A stretch of 5,049 nt of DNA, from positions 1 through 5,049 of the forward strand of contig CAYRAI010000074.1 in assembly GCA_964422205.1 (NCBI GenBank). The letters are read 5' to 3'. The position numbers and the translations under genes were made by a program. Below the pieces are notes generated by a model. The model was given only the letters and a program-made list of their open reading frames with translations, was not told the DNA's origin and did not search any database. The stretch is from CAZNYN01 sp964422205. Lineage in GTDB: Bacteria > Synergistota > Synergistia > Synergistales > Synergistaceae. Shown here in pieces: positions 1-5,049 of the stretch. How positions within the stretch are numbered: the first letter of the stretch is position 1; each line of letters begins with the position of its first letter.

Positions 1-14
1 TTATATAATTTTAT

Positions 15-20
15 GGAGGG
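15..20 (+). promoter_or_regulatory. Ribosome binding site of the first alcohol dehydrogenase
   Basis: GGAGGG lies 6 bases before the ATG at 27. This is good Shine-Dalgarno complementarity at normal spacing, and it supports that ATG as the start. Only 14 bases precede it in the window, so the promoter region cannot be judged. Confidence 0.85.
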
Positions 21-26
21 ATTGTT

Positions 27-1220
27 ATGGCAAGATTTACACTACCGAGAGATCTTTATCACGGGAAGGGTTCACTTGAGGCCCTCAAAACACTTAAAGG
101 AACAAAGGCATTTGTAGTAGTAGGCGGAGGAAGCATGAAGCGTTTCGGTTTCCTTGACAAAGTTGAAGCTTATCTGAAAGAGGCTGGCATGGAAGTGCAG
201 CTTTTTGAAGGAGTGGAGCCCGATCCTTCTGTCGATACAGTCATGAAAGGCGCTGCTGCAATGAGGGAGTTCAACCCCGACTGGATAGTTTCAATAGGCG
301 GCGGTTCCCCTATAGATGCGGCAAAGGCAATGTGGGCATTCTATGAATATCCCGATACAACCTTTGAATCGCTCTGCATTCCTTTTAACTTCCCGACTCT
401 CCGCACAAAGGCGAAGTTCTGCGCCATTCCTTCAACATCGGGAACAGCGACGGAAGTTACGGCTTTTTCAGTCATAACCGATTACAAAAAGGGAATCAAG
501 TATCCCCTTGCAGACTTTAACATCACGCCCGATGTCGCTATCGTAGACCCGGAGCTTGCCGAGACAATGCCCAAGAAGCTCACGGCTCATACAGGCATGG
601 ACGCTATGACACACGCTGTTGAAGCTTATGTCTCGACTCTGAACTGCGACTACACCGATCCTCTTGCGCTCCATGCCATAAAGATGGTGAGCGAGAATCT
701 CATAGCTTCATACAACGGAGATATGGGTGCACGCGCAAAGATGCACAATGCTCAGTGCCTCGCAGGCATGGCATTCTCAAACGCTCTTCTCGGAATAGTC
801 CATTCCATGGCTCATAAGACAGGCGCCGCATACAGCGGAGGCCACATTGTGCACGGCTGCGCCAACGCAATGTATCTGCCCAAGGTTATCCGCTTCAATG
901 CAGCAGCACCCGAAGCGGCGAAGAGATACGCTGAAATCGCGCGCTTCCTCGGCCTTGAGGGAAAAAGTGACAGCGAGCTCACACTGGCTCTTGTCGGGCA
1001 CATCAACAGAATGAACAAAGCTCTTGATATCCCCTCACGCATCAAGGATTATGAGGGCGGCATCATTGACGAGAAAGAATTTATGGAAAAGCTTCCCAAA
1101 GTCGCGGAACTTGCTGTCGGAGATGCATGCACAGGCTCAAACCCCCGCACAATAACACCGGCACAGATGGAAGAGCTTCTTAAGAGCTGCTATCTTGACG
1201 AAGAGACCATAGGTCTTTAA
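27..1220 (+). CDS. Iron-containing alcohol dehydrogenase (group III), stand-alone
   Basis: This is a cytoplasmic group III metal-dependent alcohol dehydrogenase of 397 residues, a normal full length for the family. It interconverts an aldehyde and an alcohol with a nicotinamide cofactor. The N-terminal nucleotide-binding half holds GGGS at 33-36 and GGGSPID at 91-97, followed by PSTSGTATEVT at 135-145. The C-terminal helical half carries the metal ligands: D192 and H196 (in GMDAMTHAVEAY), H259 (in HSMAH), and a fourth histidine, H273 or H276, in a GGHIVHG loop. That loop is three residues longer than the PHG loop of FucO or AdhE; from memory, close homologues share this longer form. GGGS at 33-36 sits where NAD-specific relatives have an aspartate, and it resembles NADPH-using YqhD, so NADP(H) use is plausible (inference). 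The real substrate (ethanol, butanol, a diol or other) cannot be read from sequence. A terminator lies about 58 bases downstream, so the gene probably ends its transcript. It is intact. Confidence 0.95.
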   Translation: MARFTLPRDLYHGKGSLEALKTLKGTKAFVVVGGGSMKRFGFLDKVEAYLKEAGMEVQLFEGVEPDPSVDTVMKGAAAMREFNPDWIVSIGGGSPIDAAKAMWAFYEYPDTTFESLCIPFNFPTLRTKAKFCAIPSTSGTATEVTAFSVITDYKKGIKYPLADFNITPDVAIVDPELAETMPKKLTAHTGMDAMTHAVEAYVSTLNCDYTDPLALHAIKMVSENLIASYNGDMGARAKMHNAQCLAGMAFSNALLGIVHSMAHKTGAAYSGGHIVHGCANAMYLPKVIRFNAAAPEAAKRYAEIARFLGLEGKSDSELTLALVGHINRMNKALDIPSRIKDYEGGIIDEKEFMEKLPKVAELAVGDACTGSNPRTITPAQMEELLKSCYLDEETIGL

Positions 1221-1225
1221 TTCAG

Positions 1226-1260
1226 CCTCCACCCACCCACCTAACTCACTCTTATATACA
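1226..1260 (+). other. C-rich, G-free tract after the first gene
   Basis: Directly after the first stop codon, 35 bases contain no G at all and include CCTCC and a short CCACCCACCCACC repeat. The RNA would be unstructured and C-rich, which is the composition expected of a Rho loading region. Calling it one is inference, and simple compositional drift in an untranslated tail is equally possible. I see no promoter with both hexamers here. The A/T run at 1252-1258 has no matching -35 element. Confidence 0.35.
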
Positions 1261-1278
1261 GCTGCACAAGTTTCATCC

Positions 1279-1311
1279 GAGCCCCTTTAATTGCGAGAGT
1301 TAAAGGGGCTC
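1279..1311 (+). terminator. Rho-independent terminator-like hairpin between the first gene and adhE
   Basis: GAGCCCCTTTAA (1279-1290) and TTAAAGGGGCTC (1300-1311) form a perfect 12-bp inverted repeat around a 9-base loop. The following tail, TCTCTCTT, is pyrimidine-rich but not a clean T run. This fits termination of the upstream dehydrogenase transcript on the + strand. On the - strand no T tract follows the stem. Because adhE starts 60 bases beyond the stem, the hairpin could also act as a leader attenuator if adhE is read from an upstream promoter. That second role is inference. Confidence 0.75.
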
Positions 1312-1356
1312 TCTCTTAAGATGCCCTCACTACATTCTATTTGGCGAAAGCCCGAC

Positions 1357-1363
1357 AGGAGAG
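1357..1363 (+). promoter_or_regulatory. Ribosome binding site that sets the adhE start
   Basis: AGGAGAG ends 7 bases before the ATG at 1371. It decides between that ATG and an in-frame TTG at 1341. The TTG has no Shine-Dalgarno upstream and would add ten residues (MAKARQESCN) that do not look like an AdhE N-terminus. The site itself would lie inside that longer reading frame. Confidence 0.85.
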
Positions 1364-1370
1364 TTGCAAT

Positions 1371-3989
1371 ATGAAAAACGCAAAGGAAGTACAGACACCG
1401 CAAATTGTGGACAGTGTTCCCGCTCTCGAAGCACGAATGGCAGAGGTTCGAGCCGCTCAGAGAAGATTCTCATCATATACGCAGGAGCAGGTGGACAAAA
1501 TATTCTTAGCCGCCGCAATGGCAGCGAACAGAAACCGCATAGCCCTTGCCAAGATGGCAGTCGCAGAGACAGGCATGGGAATTGTCGAAGATAAAGTGAT
1601 AAAGAACCACTTTGCTTCAGAATATATATACAACGCTTATAAAGATACAAAAACCTGCGGAGTCATAGAGGAAAACAAAGTCTACGGCTCAAGAAAAATT
1701 GCCGAGCCCGTAGGAGTGATAGCCGCAGTTATCCCCACGACAAACCCTACATCCACAGCTATTTTCAAAACTCTCTTGGCACTTAAAACACGCAACGGAA
1801 TAGTGATAAGCCCCCACCCGAAAGCTAAAAATTCCACAATAGCGGCGGCAAAAATTGTGCTTGATGCCGCAGTGGAAGCTGGAGCTCCCGAAGGAATAAT
1901 AGCCTGGATAGATGTACCCTCACTGGAGCTCACAAACAGCGTAATGAAAGATTCCGACATTATCCTTGCCACAGGCGGCCCGGGAATGGTCAAGTCCGCC
2001 TACTCAAGCGGCAAACCGGCTCTTGGAGTAGGTGCCGGCAACACACCTGCAATAATTGACGAGAGTGCCGACATCCTCCTTGCGGTAAGTTCAATAATTC
2101 ACTCAAAGACGTTCGACAACGGCATGATATGCGCCTCGGAACAGTCGGTAATAGTTCACGAATCAATTTACAAAAAAGTAAAAGACGAGTTTGCGGCGAG
2201 AGGATGCTATTTCCTCAATAAAGAAGAGACCGAAAAAGTCAGAAAGACAATAATCATAAACGGAGCTCTCAATGCCAAAATTGTCGGACAGAAAGCCCAT
2301 ACAATAGCAGGCTTGGCTGATGTAAAAGTGCCTGAGGAGACAAAAATTCTGATAGGCGAAGTCGAAAGCGTAGATATATCCGAAGAATTTGCGCACGAGA
2401 AACTCTCCCCAGTCCTTGCCATGTATAAGGCAAAAGACTTCGGCGACGCTGTGGCGAAAGCAGAGCAGCTTGTCGCAGACGGAGGCTACGGACACACATC
2501 ATCGCTCTACATAAATGACGTGACAGAGAGAGAAAAAATAGACTTTCACGCTTCACGCATGAAGACTGGAAGAATCTTGATAAACACACCATCGTCCCAA
2601 GGCGGCATAGGAGACCTTTACAACTTCAAACTCGCACCCTCTCTGACACTGGGCTGCGGCTCGTGGGGAGGAAACTCCGTATCTGAAAACGTCGGAGTAA
2701 AACATCTTATTAACATAAAGACAGTCGCAGAGAGGAGAGAGAACATGCTTTGGTTCAGAGCCCCGGAAAAACTTTACATAAAGAAGGGCTGTCTGCCAGT
2801 GGCTCTTGATGAGCTCAAGCACGTTCTCGGCAAGAAAAAAGTATTCATAGTAACAGACTCCTTTCTCTACAACAACGGATATACAAAAGCCATAACAGAC
2901 AAACTCGACGAGCTTGACATAGTCCACTCAACATTCTTCAACGTGGCTCCCGACCCGACACTCGCATGCGCCAAAGAGGGAGCGGCCGCTATGAGAGCCT
3001 TTGCCCCAGACTGCATAATAGCTCTGGGAGGCGGCTCCGCAATGGATGCCGGCAAAATAATGTGGGTCATGTACGAGCACCCGGAAGCAGATTTTATGGA
3101 CATGGCAATGCGTTTCATCGACATAAGAAAGCGCACCTACACATTCCCCAAGATGGGAGAAAAAGCATACTTCATAGCTGTTCCCACCTCGGCAGGTACA
3201 GGTTCGGAAGTGACACCCTTCGCAGTCATAACAGATGAGCGTACCGGGGTAAAGTACCCACTTGCAGATTATGAGCTCATGCCCAAAATGGCGATAGTGG
3301 ACGCGGACATGATGATGAACGCTCCAAAAGGTCTTACAGCAGCATCAGGTATAGACGCAGTGACTCACGCTCTTGAAGCCTATGCCGCAATGCTCGCCAC
3401 AGAGTACACAGACGCTCTCGCTCTCCGCTCCCTCAAGTCAATATTTGAATATCTGCCTCGTGCCTACGACAATGGCCCCAACGACCCTGTCGCGCGTGAA
3501 AAAATGGGCAATGCTGCGACAATGGCTGGAATGGCTTTCGCAAACGCATTCCTCGGAGTCTGCCACTCAATGGCTCACAAACTCGGAGCCTTCCACCACC
3601 TGCCCCACGGAGTAGCAAATGCCCTAATGATAAACCATGTGCTTCGCTTCAACGCGGAGGAAGTACCCTCAAAAATGGGAACATTCTCACAGTACGCCTA
3701 TCCCCACACACTTGCACGCTACGCCGAAGTAGCGGACTATCTGGGAATCAAAGGCAAGGACGACGCGGAAAAGCTCGAAAACCTCATAAAGGCTATTGAC
3801 ACTCTTAAAGCCAGAGTCGATATAAAGAGTACAATAAAAGAGTACGGAGTCGATGAAAAAGTCTTCCTTGAAACCTTGGACGATATGACAGAACAGGCAT
3901 TCGACGACCAGTGCACAGGCGCCAACCCGAGATATCCGCTCATGAGCGAGATAAAAGAAATGTACCTCAAAGCCTATTACGGGAAATAG
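1371..3989 (+). CDS. adhE: Bifunctional acetaldehyde-CoA/alcohol dehydrogenase AdhE
   Basis: AdhE reduces acetyl-CoA to acetaldehyde and then ethanol in the cytoplasm, oxidising two NADH, and is the main ethanol-forming enzyme of many anaerobes. With the ATG at 1371 it is 872 residues, close to the usual family length. Residues about 15-445 form the CoA-acylating aldehyde dehydrogenase: GVGAGNTPAI at 219-228, the catalytic cysteine C254 in FDNGMICASEQS, and HEKLSPVLAMY at 342-352. A linker at about 445-465 leads to the iron-dependent alcohol dehydrogenase. There TD (D496) marks NAD(H) preference, GGGSAMD spans 553-559, and the metal ligands are D662, H666, H732 and H746. These four keep the spacing of the E. 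coli ligands. Both active sites look intact. In other bacteria the family assembles into filaments called spirosomes, which cannot be tested here. It is the first visible gene of a tight group: the kinase follows after 14 bases. No Rex-type palindrome is evident in the gap upstream. Confidence 0.98.
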   Translation: MKNAKEVQTPQIVDSVPALEARMAEVRAAQRRFSSYTQEQVDKIFLAAAMAANRNRIALAKMAVAETGMGIVEDKVIKNHFASEYIYNAYKDTKTCGVIEENKVYGSRKIAEPVGVIAAVIPTTNPTSTAIFKTLLALKTRNGIVISPHPKAKNSTIAAAKIVLDAAVEAGAPEGIIAWIDVPSLELTNSVMKDSDIILATGGPGMVKSAYSSGKPALGVGAGNTPAIIDESADILLAVSSIIHSKTFDNGMICASEQSVIVHESIYKKVKDEFAARGCYFLNKEETEKVRKTIIINGALNAKIVGQKAHTIAGLADVKVPEETKILIGEVESVDISEEFAHEKLSPVLAMYKAKDFGDAVAKAEQLVADGGYGHTSSLYINDVTEREKIDFHASRMKTGRILINTPSSQGGIGDLYNFKLAPSLTLGCGSWGGNSVSENVGVKHLINIKTVAERRENMLWFRAPEKLYIKKGCLPVALDELKHVLGKKKVFIVTDSFLYNNGYTKAITDKLDELDIVHSTFFNVAPDPTLACAKEGAAAMRAFAPDCIIALGGGSAMDAGKIMWVMYEHPEADFMDMAMRFIDIRKRTYTFPKMGEKAYFIAVPTSAGTGSEVTPFAVITDERTGVKYPLADYELMPKMAIVDADMMMNAPKGLTAASGIDAVTHALEAYAAMLATEYTDALALRSLKSIFEYLPRAYDNGPNDPVAREKMGNAATMAGMAFANAFLGVCHSMAHKLGAFHHLPHGVANALMINHVLRFNAEEVPSKMGTFSQYAYPHTLARYAEVADYLGIKGKDDAEKLENLIKAIDTLKARVDIKSTIKEYGVDEKVFLETLDDMTEQAFDDQCTGANPRYPLMSEIKEMYLKAYYGK

Positions 3990-3990
3990 C

Positions 3991-3997
3991 GGGAGGG
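3991..3997 (+). promoter_or_regulatory. Ribosome binding site of the kinase gene
   Basis: GGGAGGG begins one base after the adhE stop codon and ends 6 bases before the ATG at 4004. It selects this ATG over an in-frame ATG at 3911 that lies inside adhE and would add 31 basic, unrelated residues. Confidence 0.85.
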
Positions 3998-4003
3998 AAA
4001 ACC

Positions 4004-4753
4004 ATGAACCTTGAACGAATTATCGCAGTCAGAACAGCAAAAACCGTCTACCGCGACGAAGATAAGTGCGTAAAACTCTTTGACTCGGACTACTCAAAGG
4101 CAGAAGTCCTAAACGAAGCTCTCAACCAGGCGCGCATCGAAGAGACAGACCTTGCTATCCCCAAAATTCTTGAAGTTACAAAGGCTAACGGCAAGTGGGC
4201 TATTGTCTCCGAATACATAAGCGGCAAGACACTAGACCGCCTTATGGAAGAGAACCCCGACAAAGAAAACGAATACCTCGACATCTTCATAAAAGCTCAG
4301 ATAGACGTCCATGCAAGAAAGTCGCCCTTGCTCAATAAACTCAAAGACAAAATATCGCGCAGACTATTTAAAGCCGGACTTGAGCCTGCTGTCCTTTACG
4401 ATCTGCATACAAGACTTGAATCTCTGCCCCAGGACCTCAAAATCTGCCACGGTGATTTTAATCCGAGCAACATAATCATAGGCGAAAAGGGTACGCCATA
4501 CATACTTGACTGGGTAGATGCCGCACAGGGAACTCCCGCCGCAGACGCAGCACGCACATACCTGCTCTTCTGGCTTGCCGGAAACATAACCATGGCGGAT
4601 AAATACCTTGATTCATACTGCAGAAAGAGCAATGTATCAAAGAGCGAAGTTCAGAAATGGATACCTCTCGCCGCAGCCTCACAGCTTGCGGAAGGCAAAG
4701 AGGAAGAACGCGAATTCCTGTTATATTGGATAAACGTAGTGGACTACGAATAA
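4004..4753 (+). CDS. APH/choline kinase-family phosphotransferase, substrate unknown
   Basis: This is a 249-residue protein with a protein-kinase-like fold of the aminoglycoside phosphotransferase/choline kinase superfamily. Such enzymes move the ATP gamma-phosphate to a hydroxyl on a small molecule. The N-lobe has a candidate ATP lysine, K24 (CVKLF), and acidic residues at 34-38 that could form the partner helix. WAIVSEYISGKTL at 65-77 fits the hinge region. The catalytic loop HGDFNPSN spans 149-156, with D151 as the base and N156 for metal binding. The metal-binding ILDW follows at 167-170 (D169). D181 lies in the conserved region after it. All key residues are present, so it should be active. 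It is a compact member, shorter than many drug-resistance APH enzymes, and its place in a fermentation operon argues against an antibiotic-resistance role. Thiamine, choline, sugar or amino-sugar kinase activity are all possible, as is a regulatory role. Spacing of 14 bases before and 18 after implies co-transcription with adhE and the ferredoxin. Confidence 0.88.
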   Translation: MNLERIIAVRTAKTVYRDEDKCVKLFDSDYSKAEVLNEALNQARIEETDLAIPKILEVTKANGKWAIVSEYISGKTLDRLMEENPDKENEYLDIFIKAQIDVHARKSPLLNKLKDKISRRLFKAGLEPAVLYDLHTRLESLPQDLKICHGDFNPSNIIIGEKGTPYILDWVDAAQGTPAADAARTYLLFWLAGNITMADKYLDSYCRKSNVSKSEVQKWIPLAAASQLAEGKEEEREFLLYWINVVDYE

Positions 4754-4756
4754 TCT

Positions 4757-4761
4757 GGAGG
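4757..4761 (+). promoter_or_regulatory. Ribosome binding site of the ferredoxin gene
   Basis: GGAGG starts 3 bases after the kinase stop codon and lies 10 bases before the ATG at 4772, within usual range. Confidence 0.8.
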
Positions 4762-4771
4762 ACTGAGTGAT

Positions 4772-5017
4772 ATGATAAAGGTAGTTGTCTGCATAGGAAG
4801 CGCCTGCCATGTAAAGGGTTCAAGAAAAGTAGTAGAGAATCTTCAGTTTCTCATAGCCGAGAACAAGATAAAAGATAAAATCGACCTGAAAGGCAAGTTC
4901 TGCATGGGCAGATGCCAAGAAGGTGTCTGCACAACGGTGGACGGAGAATTCTTCTCGGTAACGCCTGACAGCACAAAAGAGTTTTTTGAAAATCACATAA
5001 TGCCAAAGTGCAGATAA
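4772..5017 (+). CDS. Small thioredoxin-fold [2Fe-2S] ferredoxin, NuoE/HndB-like
   Basis: This is an 81-residue stand-alone ferredoxin domain. Four cysteines, C7 and C12 (C-x4-C) and C44 and C48 (C-x3-C), match the [2Fe-2S] ligand pattern of the thioredoxin-like ferredoxin family, which includes the C-terminal domain of NuoE and the HndB-type subunit of NADP-reducing hydrogenases. The second pair sits in KFCMGRCQEGV, a typical form. C53 and C80 are extra cysteines and not expected ligands. There is no signal peptide or membrane segment, so it is cytoplasmic. It probably passes single electrons between an NAD(P)H-linked flavoprotein and an iron-sulfur enzyme. No such partner lies in the window, but a strong Shine-Dalgarno right after it points to a co-transcribed gene that may encode one. 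It lacks the N-terminal helical part of full NuoE, so it is not NuoE itself. The cluster assignment is firm; the partner is inference. Confidence 0.9.
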   Translation: MIKVVVCIGSACHVKGSRKVVENLQFLIAENKIKDKIDLKGKFCMGRCQEGVCTTVDGEFFSVTPDSTKEFFENHIMPKCR

Positions 5018-5026
5018 AAGCGCAGC

Positions 5027-5036
5027 AAAGGAGGTG
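5027..5036 (+). promoter_or_regulatory. Strong ribosome binding site of a gene beyond the right edge
   Basis: AAAGGAGGTG is almost a full complement of the 16S rRNA 3' end. No ATG, GTG or TTG is complete in 5037-5049, so the start must lie at the very edge or beyond, at somewhat long spacing. No terminator follows the ferredoxin stop at 5017, so the operon most likely continues. Confidence 0.7.
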
Positions 5037-5049
5037 TCCTCACAAAGAG

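Noticed and set aside
4..9. Perfect TATAAT hexamer at the left edge
   Set aside because: A start about 7 bases later would fall on the Shine-Dalgarno at 15-20, leaving no usable leader. The -35 position lies outside the window. Probably chance in an A/T-rich stretch.
1341..1370. Ten-codon N-terminal extension of adhE from a TTG
   Set aside because: It has no Shine-Dalgarno upstream, and the extension contains the real ribosome binding site. The ATG at 1371 has good spacing and gives the normal family N-terminus.
2553..2927. 124-residue open frame on the minus strand within adhE
   Set aside because: It lies entirely opposite intact, conserved adhE coding sequence, has no recognisable domain, and is cysteine/tyrosine-rich as expected of an antisense shadow.
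3911..4003. Longer kinase starting inside adhE
   Set aside because: The extra 31 residues are the +1 shadow of a conserved AdhE C-terminal segment and do not look like a kinase N-terminus. The ATG at 4004 has its own ribosome binding site.
4004..4753. Antibiotic (aminoglycoside) resistance gene
   Set aside because: Only the generic superfamily motifs are present. The protein is compact and sits in a metabolic operon with no mobile-element or resistance context.
5034..5049. GTG at 5034 as the start of the next gene
   Set aside because: It overlaps the Shine-Dalgarno itself, so no ribosome binding site would remain upstream at workable spacing. A start beyond the edge is more likely.

Overview
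The window reads as a block of fermentative (alcohol-forming) redox genes from a strictly anaerobic bacterium. All four genes are on the + strand. Strong Shine-Dalgarno sites (GGAGG type), very short gaps inside the second gene group, frequent ATA isoleucine codons in a roughly mid-GC background, and the protein types fit a fermentative Bacillota (Clostridia or Negativicutes-like) or a Synergistota member. I cannot place it more precisely from the sequence alone.

Layout: (1) 27-1220, a stand-alone iron-containing alcohol dehydrogenase with its own ribosome binding site. (2) 1221-1370, a 150-base gap with a G-free, C-rich tract, a perfect 12-bp terminator hairpin, and the short leader of the next gene. 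(3) 1371-3989, adhE, the bifunctional aldehyde/alcohol dehydrogenase, complete at 872 residues. (4) 4004-4753, an uncharacterised kinase of the aminoglycoside phosphotransferase/choline kinase fold, 14 bases after adhE. (5) 4772-5017, a small thioredoxin-fold [2Fe-2S] ferredoxin, 18 bases further on. (6) 5018-5049, a near-perfect Shine-Dalgarno for a gene that starts at or beyond the window edge. Genes 3 to 5, and probably the unseen next gene, look like one operon. The first dehydrogenase looks like a separate unit ending at the terminator.

How they fit together: AdhE reduces acetyl-CoA to acetaldehyde and then ethanol, consuming two NADH. The first dehydrogenase is a paralogue of the C-terminal half of AdhE. 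It carries GGGS where AdhE carries Asp in the nucleotide-binding loop, so it may use NADP(H) instead. The ferredoxin resembles NuoE/HndB-type domains that accompany NADH-linked [FeFe] hydrogenases, so the operon may join ethanol formation to hydrogen or electron-bifurcation machinery beyond the right edge. The kinase between them has no obvious substrate and is the least explained gene here. No mobile element, CRISPR array, tRNA or rRNA was seen.
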